NCBI GenBank assembly: GCA_025350365.1
Contig: JANXXY010000032.1
Coordinates: forward strand, 1-10,240
Direction: 5' to 3'
Source of the DNA: Bacteroidales bacterium
Lineage (GTDB): Bacteria; Bacteroidota; Bacteroidia; Bacteroidales; JAAUTT01
Length of the DNA: 10,240 nucleotides
Of the stretch, positions 1 through 7,342 are shown piece by piece (the stretch's first letter is position 1; the number at the start of each line of letters is the position of its first letter). Position numbers and translations under genes: made by a program. Below the pieces are notes generated by a model. It ran no database searches. It was not told where the DNA came from and saw nothing but the letters and a program-made list of their open reading frames with translations.

Positions 1-42
1 AATCTAGCGAAGCGATATACTGAAGGTAATCTAGCGAAACGA
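1..42. repeat. Two-copy 15-bp direct repeat, 27-bp period
   Basis: AATCTAGCGAAGCGA at 1-15 recurs as AATCTAGCGAAACGA at 28-42, with one mismatch in 15. The first copy touches the window edge, so more copies may lie to the left. The second copy is preceded by TGAAGGT, and a related TGAAGGTTACC occurs at about 139-149. This may be the end of a dispersed intergenic repeat, but only two copies are visible. Confidence 0.5.
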
Positions 43-198
43 GAAAACCCACTGGCAGAGAAAGGAAAAACATTAAAGTGAGCAGAAATTTAAATTAGGC
101 ATAACACCGGATACTCATTTATTTTTAATTTATTAACTTGAAGGTTACCGCCACGACCCTACGTTTTATAAAAAAGAAGAATTTGTCATTTGAAATAA

Positions 199-377
199 GA
201 GCTCCTTTAGGAGCGTAATGTTTGTAGAAAAACATGGTATTACCTCCAACAGAGCTCCGTAGTAGCGAGCTGTTAATTATACAACTCGAACAATCTACTA
301 ATAAACAGGTCGCTCCTAGAGTAGCTTAATGTGCTTCAATTGCATCAACTCTACAAACAGGTCTCCGCTATGCGGCT
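199..377. repeat. Cluster of four degenerate palindromic repeats
   Basis: Four related elements sit with palindrome centres near 208, 262, 318 and 370, about 54 bp apart. Copy 1 contains the perfect palindrome GCTCCT-TT-AGGAGC (201-214) followed by TTTGTAG. Copy 2 is GAGCTCCGTAGTAGCGAGC (252-270). Copies 3 (302-327) and 4 (351-377) lie in the opposite orientation: read on the minus strand they give TAGGAGCGACCTGTTTA and AGCGGAGACCTGTTTGTAG. The shared core is roughly TAGGAGCGACCTGTTTGTAG. Copies 1 and 2 face copies 3 and 4. Length, GC-rich palindromic core and intergenic setting fit a REP-like dispersed repeat. Repeats diverge and change orientation, so this is not a CRISPR array. Confidence 0.6.
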
Positions 378-419
378 ATTTTCAATGAAATCTTAAACGG
401 GAATTTTGTCGTACGCCCA

Positions 420-501
420 AGAAATTATGAGTTACCTTATTTTAAAATCCGTTATATGCTGATAAGGTAATAAGGTTCGTTTGCACGTTGCCTTAATTTC
501 T
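420..501. repeat. Nested inverted repeats (possible stem-loop)
   Basis: The inner arms TTACCTTAT (432-440) and ATAAGGTAA (462-470) are perfect 9-bp inverted repeats separated by 21 nt. They are enclosed by outer arms AGAAATTA (420-427) and TAATTTCT (494-501), a perfect 8-bp match. The two pairs could stack into a long bulged hairpin. No T-run follows either side directly, so it does not look like a terminator. AT-rich sequence makes such matches fairly easy by chance. Confidence 0.35.
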
Positions 502-771
502 GCGAAGGTTAGTGAAAAAAATAAGAATTTTCAGATATTTCAATATTCTTAAAATAAAATACTTAGATACTTATTAAAATATTTCTTTATTTCAATATAT
601 TTAAATACTTCGGTATATTTTTGAAGGTACTGATAATAAGTGCGTATTCAAAAAATGAAATTAATCGTAACTAGTTATTAGCCAATTATTTTTAAATTTT
701 CAAATATCAAATTTTCAAATTTAACGAAGTGTTGTATATTTCAACGTATTACATTTAAAAATGAAGAAGTT

Positions 772-823
772 GAAAAATTACCAAACTATTGTAAAAACTT
801 GACACAAATTTTTTATTTGGTAA
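772..823 (-). terminator. Possible terminator after the tatD-like gene
   Basis: On the minus strand the stop region of the tatD-like gene carries TTACCAAA (823-816), a 30-nt loop, then TTTGGTAA (785-778), followed at once by TTTTTC (777-772). An 8-bp stem with a T-run has the order expected of a rho-independent terminator. However, the loop is long and the stem is mostly A-T, so it would be weak. The first arm overlaps the last codons of the gene. Confidence 0.3.
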
Positions 824-1478
824 AACATCTGTTAAAGTTGGTGGCAATTGCACCTATCAATTCTTCTGTACCCATTTGCCGAATATCCGCAAACTGCTTA
901 TAAACATCAAAAATAGTTAGTTCACTGTCGTCGGTTTCCAATAAAACATTCGATATTACTATGTTTTTTGCAAGAGTAATAAAACGTAAATTTTGGGTAA
1001 ACAAATGCTTTCCAAACGACAAAAGCATCCCTTCGGCTATGCATTTTTGAGCAATTTCAGCACTGCCCGAAAATCCGTGGATAACCCATGGCATTGAACA
1101 ACGACAATATTTTCGGATCTGTAATAAATCATTAAATGCTTTAACACAATGCACGATAAGGGGTTTTTCGTACTTTTCAGAGAGCTCAATCTGAAGGCAA
1201 AAAACTTTTTTCTGAAGATCGAATGAATATTTGGAGTAAGCATCTATACCACATTCGCCGATAGCTATCACCCTTGAGTCGTTTAGCTTTTGGAGAAGTG
1301 AATCAACTTTCAATTCCCAATCATTTAAATAATATGGATGAATACCGGATGAAAAATAGAAATTTGAAGTTAATTCAGGAAGTAAATCCTCGGGGAAATT
1401 ATTATAAACTACAATACCGGTAGATTTTGTGGCTTTATGTGTGTGAATATCAATATACCCTTGCTGACTACTCTGCAC
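813..1478 (-). CDS. TatD-family metal-dependent hydrolase
   Basis: This 221-residue protein belongs to the TatD family, amidohydrolase-fold enzymes with a two-metal site, several of which act as DNases. The metal ligands can be followed: H12-x-H14 near the N-terminus, GIHP at 45-48, GECGID at 74-79 with the bridging E75, H110 in the IVHC strand, H134 in HGFSG, and ETD at 181-183. The protein is shorter than the roughly 260 residues of E. coli TatD but keeps all core motifs, so it is probably intact. The start is GTG, because the HTH motif must lie within about 15 residues of it and no ATG is available. The start lies 11 bp inside the upstream small cysteine-rich gene, in another frame, which points to co-transcription and possible translational coupling with the feo genes. 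The true substrate is unknown; the link to iron uptake is positional only. Confidence 0.88.
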   Translation of the reverse strand: MQSSQQGYIDIHTHKATKSTGIVVYNNFPEDLLPELTSNFYFSSGIHPYYLNDWELKVDSLLQKLNDSRVIAIGECGIDAYSKYSFDLQKKVFCLQIELSEKYEKPLIVHCVKAFNDLLQIRKYCRCSMPWVIHGFSGSAEIAQKCIAEGMLLSFGKHLFTQNLRFITLAKNIVISNVLLETDDSELTIFDVYKQFADIRQMGTEELIGAIATNFNRCFTK

Positions 1479-1629
1479 GATGAACCAATGATTTCTTCAG
1501 ATCGCATTGACTGCATCCTCCACACGCTGAACCGTTTTCCTTCTTTAAAAAAATAATTTGAGATAATTGGTATCCAACCTTTGTTAAAGCTGCTACTACC
1601 AAAACCAAAACGATAATATCCTGAATCAT
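1468..1629 (-). CDS. FeoB-associated Cys-rich membrane protein
   Basis: This 53-residue protein starts at an ATG 9 bp after the stop of the FeoA-FeoB gene and ends at a TAG inside the start of the tatD-like gene. Residues about 4-28 (IIVLVLVVAAL and following) form a single membrane segment. A short basic stretch (LKKENG) follows, then the cysteine cluster CGGCSQC at residues 36-42. A tiny protein with one membrane helix and a C-x2-C-x2-C cluster directly after feoB matches the FeoB-associated Cys-rich membrane protein family. Members are thought to assist Fe(II) transport, by analogy with FeoC, but the mechanism is not established. The cysteines could bind Fe(II) or an iron-sulfur cluster; that is inference. 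Its size explains why it is easily missed. Confidence 0.85.
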   Translation of the reverse strand: MIQDIIVLVLVVAALTKVGYQLSQIIFLKKENGSACGGCSQCDLKKSLVHRAE

Positions 1630-1638
1630 AAATTAAAT

Positions 1639-4164
1639 TTAAAAAAATAATTTTCCAACCTGATAAATAGTAAACGCAAAAACCCATGCCAATGTTGTTG
1701 TGTAAACGGCCGTAAATAAGGCAATTTTCCATTTCCCTGATTCCCTGCCAATAGCAGCTATTACAGCAATGCATGGAAAATATAATAATACAAATGAAAG
1801 AAATGATAGGGCGACAAGTGGAGAAAATATCAGTTTACCTTTGTTTACGCCCGATTGATATCGACTTTCATGTAATCGTTGAATAAGTTTCTGATTTAAT
1901 TTGTTTCCACTTTCAACCTGGTATAAAATTCCCATTGTACTAATAATTATCTCCTTCGCGGCAACACCGGAAAGAAGGCTGACACTCATACGCCAATCAA
2001 AACCCAGCGGAGACATTACGGGCTCGAGAAACTGACCTATTCTGCCGATGTAGGAGTTCTTTTGACGTTCAGCTTCTAATGATCGGTTTATCTCGCTTAA
2101 TGCAATTTTTTGCTGATTATCAAGGTTTATTTTTGTTGAGACATTGGTTGTATTGGAAATCTGTATCTTATAATTATTTGTAACTTGAGAAATCTTATCA
2201 TCATATTCCTTAGATGATTCCAAATGTCTTGGAAAATAGCCAAGCGCCCAAATAATTACTGATGCAGTAAGGATTACCCCACCCATTTTAGTTACATATT
2301 GCTCTCCTTTATTCCACATATGAAGAACTGTAGTACGCAAATTTGGAATTCGATACGGAGGAAGTTCCATCACAAAAGGAACCTCTCCTTTTCTAAGTAA
2401 GACTTTCTTAAATAATAAAGCCATAATTACAGCCACCGCAATTCCCATGATATAGATTAAAAACAACAACATTCCGGGATATTTGGGTGAAAATGCAGAT
2501 ATAATCAATACATAAACAGGAAGTCGGGCACTGCATGAGAAAAAAGGATTAATGAGCATCGTAATCAACCGGCTCTTGGGATTTTCAATTGTTCGGGTGG
2601 CCATAATTGCCGGAACATTACATCCAAAACCCATAATAAGTGGGATAAACGATTTGCCATGTAGCCCAATTTTATGCATTAGTTTATCCATAATAAATGC
2701 AGCCCGTGCCATGTATCCGGTATCTTCCATTAAAGAAATGAAGAAGAAAAGCAGAAGGATATTTGGAAGAAAAACCAGAACCCCTCCTACCCCGGCTAAT
2801 ACGCCATCAATTAACAAATCCTTTAATGATCCGTTCGGGAAAAAATGTTGTAAACCCTCACGTATCAATAACACGCCCTGATCAATCCAATTCATTGGAT
2901 AATGCCCCAGAGAAAATGTTACCTCAAACATAAACCAAAGAAAAAACAGAAAAATGGGAAAGCCCCAATATTTATTCGTTAAAAAATTATCAATAAGCAC
3001 CGACCGTTGCTTTCCCGTGAAAATATTTCCTTCATACGTTTCCTTTAATGCACCGGAAATAAATCCGTATTTTGCATCCGTAATAACAGTTTCACTATCT
3101 TCGGATAACAACGCTTCTAATCTTTTTCGCTCATGTGATGCAACGCTCTTAATGTCAATATAATTATGACATAGCGAAAGCGTTTTATGAACTTCCAAAT
3201 CATTCTCCAACAGTTTAACTGCTAAAAACCTTGATGAAAAATTTAATGTAACGTCCTGGTTTATTGGGTCTTTAATTTTAGATCGCAACCTCAATATCGA
3301 TTTTTCCACATCCACACCATAATTGATGTGGACATGCCGACGGGTTTTGTCTTTATCACTGTAAATATTAATAATACGATCAAATAAATCGCTTACCCCC
3401 TTGCCTTTTGATCCAACGGTGGGTATAATTGGAATTCCAATCATCTTACCAAGACTCAGGTAATCAAAGCGATGTTTTTTTTCTATTAGCTCATCGAACA
3501 TGTTAAGCGCCATCACAACTTTCACATCCATATCAATGAGTTGTGTGGTGAGATATAAATTTCGCTCCAGATTTGAAGCATCTACCACATTAACAATTAC
3601 ATCAGGGTGATTGTTTGCTATAAATTTGCGAACATAGATTTCTTCTGGTGAATAGGCTGTAAGTGAATATGTTCCCGGAAGGTCAGTGATATTAATTGTA
3701 TAACCTTTGTACTTTACAGAAGCCGTTTTTGAATCGACGGTAACACCAGCATAATTACCAACATGTTCCTTTGATTTGGAAGCCACATTGAAAATAGTAG
3801 TTTTCCCGGCATTAGGATTTCCAACCATTGCGACTTCAATGGTTTTGCCCCTTTCTAATGCTGTTTTGCGTAATTTTTCTTCGGTAAAGACGCCATTATA
3901 GGAGCCATTGACTAAGTCTAAATCCAGTTTTCGGGCTTCTTCCTGGGTTATTACCTCAATCAAAGAAGCCTCCGATCGACGCAGCGAAACCTCGTACCCC
4001 ATAATGTTATATTCTACAGGATCCCGTAAAGGTGCGCTTTTAACAACCAGTACCTTTTTACCCTTTATAAACCCCATTTCCATGATTCGCTTTCGAAAAG
4101 CGCCAATTCCTTGAACTTTTGTAATTATCCCGTAATCACCTGTACTCAGATCTGCTAACTTCAT
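1639..4164 (-). CDS. feoB: Fused FeoA-FeoB ferrous iron transporter
   Basis: This 841-residue protein imports Fe(II) across the inner membrane. Residues 1-75 are a FeoA domain (SH3-like, with the GIGAFRKRIMEMGF core). Residues about 108-265 are the FeoB GTPase domain: G1 GNPNAGKT (115-122), G2 threonine T142, G3 DLPG (161-164), G4 NMFD (221-224) and a SKGKG G5 loop (252-256). Residues about 395-840 are the polytopic membrane part. It has the two Gate motifs with cysteines C515 (GFGCNVPA) and C544 (SCSARLP), plus a third conserved-type cysteine C798 (FPCIAV). A charged stretch at about 648-705 lies between membrane segments. FeoA-FeoB fusions are common in Bacteroidota, while FeoA is separate in E. 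coli. It starts at ATG 4164 and heads the operon with the small Cys-rich gene and the TatD-like gene. The divergent upstream region holds a promoter candidate and a palindrome. Confidence 0.97.
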   Translation of the reverse strand: MKLADLSTGDYGIITKVQGIGAFRKRIMEMGFIKGKKVLVVKSAPLRDPVEYNIMGYEVSLRRSEASLIEVITQEEARKLDLDLVNGSYNGVFTEEKLRKTALERGKTIEVAMVGNPNAGKTTIFNVASKSKEHVGNYAGVTVDSKTASVKYKGYTINITDLPGTYSLTAYSPEEIYVRKFIANNHPDVIVNVVDASNLERNLYLTTQLIDMDVKVVMALNMFDELIEKKHRFDYLSLGKMIGIPIIPTVGSKGKGVSDLFDRIINIYSDKDKTRRHVHINYGVDVEKSILRLRSKIKDPINQDVTLNFSSRFLAVKLLENDLEVHKTLSLCHNYIDIKSVASHERKRLEALLSEDSETVITDAKYGFISGALKETYEGNIFTGKQRSVLIDNFLTNKYWGFPIFLFFLWFMFEVTFSLGHYPMNWIDQGVLLIREGLQHFFPNGSLKDLLIDGVLAGVGGVLVFLPNILLLFFFISLMEDTGYMARAAFIMDKLMHKIGLHGKSFIPLIMGFGCNVPAIMATRTIENPKSRLITMLINPFFSCSARLPVYVLIISAFSPKYPGMLLFLIYIMGIAVAVIMALLFKKVLLRKGEVPFVMELPPYRIPNLRTTVLHMWNKGEQYVTKMGGVILTASVIIWALGYFPRHLESSKEYDDKISQVTNNYKIQISNTTNVSTKINLDNQQKIALSEINRSLEAERQKNSYIGRIGQFLEPVMSPLGFDWRMSVSLLSGVAAKEIIISTMGILYQVESGNKLNQKLIQRLHESRYQSGVNKGKLIFSPLVALSFLSFVLLYFPCIAVIAAIGRESGKWKIALFTAVYTTTLAWVFAFTIYQVGKLFF

Positions 4165-4211
4165 TCAATAATTTTCTGCTATTTTAATTTAATTTAAATA
4201 AAAATAAACTA

Positions 4212-4243
4212 CAATATTATATCAATATATCCATAATACAAAA
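4212..4243 (-). promoter_or_regulatory. Candidate feoAB promoter, Bacteroidota type
   Basis: Read on the minus strand there is TTTTG (4243-4239), a 19-nt spacer, then TAATATTG (4219-4212). This fits the primary sigma pattern of Bacteroidota, about TTTG-N19-TAnnTTTG, with one mismatch in the -7 box. Transcription would start near 4205, leaving a leader of about 40 nt before the ATG at 4164. The -33 part overlaps the palindrome at 4240-4253. Confidence 0.5.
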
Positions 4244-4253
4244 CAATTGTTTT
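4240..4253. promoter_or_regulatory. Perfect 14-bp palindrome over feoAB -33
   Basis: AAAACAATTGTTTT reads the same on both strands and covers the -33 box of the candidate feoAB promoter. Its position is what would be expected of a repressor operator at an iron-uptake gene, for instance for a Fur- or DtxR-type regulator. I cannot match it to a specific known box. A close relative with two extra central bases lies at 4410-4425. Confidence 0.35.
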
Positions 4254-4353
4254 CAACACAATATTCAATATCATGTTAATATTTAATATTTTAAAGTTTA
4301 TTAACTCTACTTTGGTATTTTAAATTTATTAATAGTATTTAGCTATTTATCCC

Positions 4354-4411
4354 TTACCCTGAAGGGAGAAAACTGAAAAGTCAATCTGTTCCCTCTAACA
4401 ATTCAGGGTAA
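4354..4411. repeat. Perfect 10-bp inverted repeat in feo spacer
   Basis: TTACCCTGAA (4354-4363) is matched exactly by TTCAGGGTAA (4402-4411), with 38 nt between. Directly inside the left arm, GGGA (4364-4367) can pair with TCCC (4390-4393). A competing small hairpin CCCTT-ACCCTG-AAGGG (4351-4366) shares the left arm. On the plus strand the structure is followed within a few bases by TTTGTTTTTC. It could be a terminator or part of a short RNA, a mutually exclusive leader structure, or a protein-binding dyad. The arms are GC-richer than the AT-rich surroundings. Confidence 0.45.
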
Positions 4412-4425
4412 AACAAGTTTGTTTT
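4410..4425. promoter_or_regulatory. Second AAAACAA/TTGTTTT palindrome
   Basis: AAAACAAGTTTGTTTT has perfect 7-bp arms around a GT centre. It repeats the half-sites of the palindrome at 4240-4253, about 170 bp away, but with two more central bases. It overlaps the end of the 10-bp inverted repeat and lies about 100 bp before the gene at 4526. It may be a second site for the same regulator, or an AT-rich coincidence. Confidence 0.3.
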
Positions 4426-4450
4426 TCTAAAATGTCAAAGTATAATAAAA

Positions 4451-4458
4451 TACTTTTG
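4451..4458 (+). promoter_or_regulatory. Possible -7 box for the gene at 4526
   Basis: TACTTTTG is an exact match to the Bacteroidota -7 pattern TAnnTTTG, about 68 bp before the ATG at 4526. The nearest TTTG upstream (4418-4421) is 29 nt away, too far for a normal -33 box. TATATTGC at 4491-4498 is an alternative with a poorer match. The assignment is weak. Confidence 0.25.
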
Positions 4459-4525
4459 AAACTACCAAATAGTTTTCTTATTTTTATTTATATATTGCCA
4501 TAAGAAAAAGCGCCAATTATTTGAA

Positions 4526-5278
4526 ATGGAAAAGGAAGAAAATATATTCGATAAAATACAAGAGCTTTTAGGGGATTTGAACGGAAATTTTAATGTTCTT
4601 GAGGAACAAATAAACATTGATACTCAATTAGAATACTTTGAATTATCAACTGATTTGAAAAAAACATCCAATAGTAACGAAATTTTCGAAAAAAAGGATA
4701 ATCTATTTTCTACTGAACTCCCATTAGAGGAAAAAAAGGTGCTCCTTGTTCATTTGGCTTCAATGGATAAAGTAGAGGCTTATAGAGTTATTGAACAATA
4801 CCAGCTAAGTCCCGATCCAGAATTAAAAGATTGGGCAATAATGGCATTTCAGGAAAGCAAAATGCTCATGGAAAGTTCATTCTTAGACCGAAATCAGGTA
4901 TTTATTTCCACTGGTTTAGGAGGAAAAGGATCGAAGCTACGATACTTTGTAGTCTTTGTTGCAAAAGAGCAACAGATTATGGAAGATTATCAAAAAAAGG
5001 TTATTAAAAGTGAAATAGAATTTGCCGCCAAAAAAAAAGGCAGCATTTTGGAAGAAATCAATTTTAATGGATGGCTAACAACATGTAAGGTGCTAATTCC
5101 AATTCAAGTACAGTTTAATCTGCTATTTGAGGAAATAATAGAAGCCATAAACCAGTTGGGGGATTTTCTGGATAAAAACTACATTATTACTAATGTGAAA
5201 GAACTTTCGTTGCAAGAAATAAAAGATGTTCTGAATAATACCAAAAACAAAGACCATTCAGATGATGATGAAATATAA
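4526..5278 (+). CDS. Hypothetical protein, function unknown
   Basis: I do not recognise a named family in this 250-residue protein. It is soluble: no signal peptide and no membrane segment. It begins with an acidic, helical stretch (residues 1-70). Residues about 73-115 (VLLVHLASMDKVEAYRVIEQY and following) resemble paired HEAT-like helices. The centre has a glycine-rich loop, FISTGLGGKGSKLRYF, at about 126-141, followed by a hydrophobic strand. The rest is mixed helix and strand, including NFNGWLTTCKVLIPIQVQF, and ends in a charged tail (DHSDDDEI). The distinctive glycine-rich motif suggests a conserved protein rather than a chance frame. It stands alone, divergent from feoAB and 165 bp before nusB, with its own possible promoter. 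A regulatory or scaffolding role is possible but unsupported. Confidence 0.8.
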   Translation: MEKEENIFDKIQELLGDLNGNFNVLEEQINIDTQLEYFELSTDLKKTSNSNEIFEKKDNLFSTELPLEEKKVLLVHLASMDKVEAYRVIEQYQLSPDPELKDWAIMAFQESKMLMESSFLDRNQVFISTGLGGKGSKLRYFVVFVAKEQQIMEDYQKKVIKSEIEFAAKKKGSILEEINFNGWLTTCKVLIPIQVQFNLLFEEIIEAINQLGDFLDKNYIITNVKELSLQEIKDVLNNTKNKDHSDDDEI

Positions 5279-5377
5279 AACAAACCAAATTATTGTAAGA
5301 GAACTCTTATTATCAATTAGTATACGATTATTTTTCTAATTAATAAAAATACTATTCATCCTTTTCAGTTTTTTCGC

Positions 5378-5403
5378 TTATTTTGCAGCCGGTTTCAAAC
5401 CGG
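5378..5403 (+). promoter_or_regulatory. Candidate nusB promoter with dyad at start site
   Basis: TTATTTTG (5378-5385) is close to TAnnTTTG and is followed by CAGCC, as often seen at Bacteroidota start sites. No clear -33 TTTG lies at the usual distance. Immediately downstream is the perfect dyad CCGGTTT-C-AAACCGG (5389-5403), which would fall on or just after the transcription start. It could be an operator or a hairpin at the 5' end of the nusB mRNA. Confidence 0.4.
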
Positions 5404-5443
5404 AATAAATGTGAATTGTTAAATAATATAAGTTCTTTAAGTA

Positions 5444-6397
5444 ATGATTAGTAGAAGATTGATTCGGATTAAAATCGTTCAGGTATTGTACGCGAATGTT
5501 ACCAGTGATAATTCCTCGATTGATAAGTCAGACAAAGAGTTCCAATTAAGTATCCGTAAAACATATGATTTATACCACTATCTGATTCTGCTTCTTCTCC
5601 AAACAATTGATTATATTGCTGACCGTAACGAAATTGCCCGTAACAAAAAAATTCCAACACAAGCTGATTTATACCCAAATACTCGCCTTATTGACAACAG
5701 AGTCATTTTACAATTGCGTAATAGCGAGCAATTTCAAAACTATATTTCAGCAAATAAATTAGGCTTCACCGACTATCCCGAATTAATAAAAAGACTTTAT
5801 CAAAAAATTCTCGACTCCAGTTATTACAAACAATATATCGAAAACCCAATTTGTGATTATAACAAAGACAAACAATTTATTATTGACATTTTCATAAATG
5901 AATTTGAGGATTGGGAACTTCTTTATCAAATACTCGAAGAACAAAGTATTTACTGGAACGACGATATTGAATTTGTGGTAAATATGATCGTTAAAACCCT
6001 GGATAAATTCAAGGAAACAAGGAGCAATCCTCCAATGATGGATCTTTATAAAAATGAAGAGGATAAAGAATTTGGCAAAATTCTTTTGAGAAAATCATTA
6101 TTGAAACAAAAGGAATTTCGTGAATTAGTGGAGAAATATACCAAGAACTGGGAATTGGATCGTATTGCCATGATGGACATTATCATCATTGTTATTGCGC
6201 TTACGGAAATAACGGAGTTCCCTAGCATTCCTGTAAAAGTTACCTTAAACGAATATATTGAAATTGCAAAATTTTATTCAACTCTAAAAAGCAACGAGTT
6301 TATTAATGGTATTTTAGATAAAATAGTAGCTGATATGCGAAAAGATAATAAAATTATTAAAACCGGACGTGGATTAATGGGAGAAACAAAAGCCTAG
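5444..6397 (+). CDS. nusB: Transcription antitermination factor NusB
   Basis: NusB binds boxA RNA together with ribosomal protein S10 and supports antitermination, chiefly of rRNA operons. The diagnostic part is the C-terminal domain, residues about 215-300: NWELDRIAMMDIIIIVIALTE followed by FPSIPVKVTLNEYIEIAKFYST and SNEFINGILDKI. At 317 residues it is more than twice the length of E. coli NusB. The first 20 residues (ISRRLIRIKIVQVLYAN) still resemble the start of a NusB fold, and a helical insertion of about 190 residues separates them from the rest. This long form is usual in Bacteroidota. Its stop codon lies inside an imperfect hairpin (6391-6413), and the next gene begins 116 bp later, so it may be a separate unit from the yajC cluster. 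Confidence 0.93.
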   Translation: MISRRLIRIKIVQVLYANVTSDNSSIDKSDKEFQLSIRKTYDLYHYLILLLLQTIDYIADRNEIARNKKIPTQADLYPNTRLIDNRVILQLRNSEQFQNYISANKLGFTDYPELIKRLYQKILDSSYYKQYIENPICDYNKDKQFIIDIFINEFEDWELLYQILEEQSIYWNDDIEFVVNMIVKTLDKFKETRSNPPMMDLYKNEEDKEFGKILLRKSLLKQKEFRELVEKYTKNWELDRIAMMDIIIIVIALTEITEFPSIPVKVTLNEYIEIAKFYSTLKSNEFINGILDKIVADMRKDNKIIKTGRGLMGETKA

Positions 6398-6513
6398 GTA
6401 ATTTTACTTGGCTGAATAAAAAAAAAATGGTTAATTTGTATTTTTAAGCTATTTATAATATGGCTCAATTAAATATTTTTTGATAAAACTAATACTCTTA
6501 ATAATTTTCAAAT

Positions 6514-6984
6514 TTGCTAAAGACTTACAACATAATATTTAAAAATTTTAATAGTTTTTATTCAATCATCGCCATTTTGATTTTACTTGCAGGATGCCAT
6601 AATCATAAGGTTAAGGAAAATGATAAAGTTCTTAACGATGACAAAACAGGCGCTCCATTTATGTATTTTGCTGAAGAAGAGCATAACGTAGGGAAAATTA
6701 TTCAAGGCGAAAAAGTTTCGCATATTTTTACTGTTGAAAATAGAGGCAAGTCTGATTTGCTTATTATCTCGGTAAATGCCAGTTGTGGTTGTACAGTAGC
6801 TAAATGGGATAAAAAACCAATTGCTCCCGGTAAAGCCGGTTCAATAGAAGTTGTATTTGACAGTAAGGGTAAAATTGGACTACAACATAAAACAATTGTT
6901 GTTGAGTCGAATGCAAAGCCTGATTCGAAAATTTTAACACTTAAATCTGAAGTTGTTTCACCAAATAATTCAAAAATAGAATGA
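6514..6984 (+). CDS. DUF1573-domain lipoprotein
   Basis: This 156-residue protein has an N-terminal lipoprotein signal: K3 and K10, a hydrophobic run at 15-25, then the lipobox LAGC with the lipidated cysteine at residue 28. The mature part (about 47-150) is a DUF1573 immunoglobulin-like domain, shown by VGKIIQGEKVSHIFTVENRG, the hallmark ASCGCTV and the APGKAGSIEVVFDSKGK strand. These domains are common in cell-envelope proteins of Bacteroidota, without a settled function. The start is TTG at 6514: an in-frame TAA at 6502-6504 blocks any earlier start, and the first ATG (6661) would remove the signal peptide. An ATT or ATA start is a less likely alternative. Its TGA overlaps the yajC start by 4 bp, suggesting translational coupling and a membrane-linked role. 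Confidence 0.85.
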   Translation: MLKTYNIIFKNFNSFYSIIAILILLAGCHNHKVKENDKVLNDDKTGAPFMYFAEEEHNVGKIIQGEKVSHIFTVENRGKSDLLIISVNASCGCTVAKWDKKPIAPGKAGSIEVVFDSKGKIGLQHKTIVVESNAKPDSKILTLKSEVVSPNNSKIE

Positions 6985-7307
6985 TGACAATAGTAACAAA
7001 CATTTTGTTAATGGCTCCGTCGGCACCTGGTTCAAATCCATTGGTGTCTCTGATTCCTTTATTACTGATTATAGTAGTGTTTTATTTCTTTATGATCCGT
7101 CCTCAGATGAAACGTCAGAAAGAGCTGGTTAATTATCGCACTTCCTTAAAAAAAGGCGATAAAGTAATTACCACCGGCGGAATTTACGGTAAAATATCGG
7201 AAGTAAGCGAACAAACACTTGTTCTGGAAATAGACAATAATGTTCATATTAAAGTTGAGAAAAGCGCTGTTCTGAAAGATCCTTCCGATCTGAATGCCCA
7301 GAAATAA
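6981..7307 (+). CDS. yajC: Sec translocon accessory subunit YajC
   Basis: YajC is a small inner-membrane protein that associates with SecDF and the SecYEG translocon. Of its 108 residues, about 22-42 form the single membrane helix (SLIPLLLIIVVFYFFMI). This is followed by the family signature RPQMKRQKE and a cytoplasmic domain with LKKGDKVITTGGIYGKI. Both length and motif order are typical. Two consecutive ATG codons are present; the first overlaps the preceding gene's stop as ATGA. In many bacteria yajC sits beside secDF, whereas here it lies between a DUF1573 lipoprotein and a YbbR-like gene. Confidence 0.95.
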   Translation: MMTIVTNILLMAPSAPGSNPLVSLIPLLLIIVVFYFFMIRPQMKRQKELVNYRTSLKKGDKVITTGGIYGKISEVSEQTLVLEIDNNVHIKVEKSAVLKDPSDLNAQK

Positions 7308-7342
7308 TTCTCCGCTTTGGTGACGAAATAATTCGTTTTACC

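Larger units (their letters stand above)
1..812. other. Non-coding region with repeats
   Basis: No reading frame on either strand shows a recognisable protein or a convincing length. The left part (about 1-510) has mixed composition and holds a direct repeat at 1-42, four degenerate palindromes at 199-377 and a nested inverted repeat at 420-501, each listed separately. The right part (about 510-780) is extremely AT-rich, with runs resembling AATATTT and TACTT and no clear structure. No tRNA T-arm signature or rRNA-like block was seen. The stretch lies downstream of the minus-strand iron locus and continues beyond the left edge, so it is probably an intergenic repeat-rich spacer. Decayed coding sequence cannot be excluded. 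Confidence 0.6.
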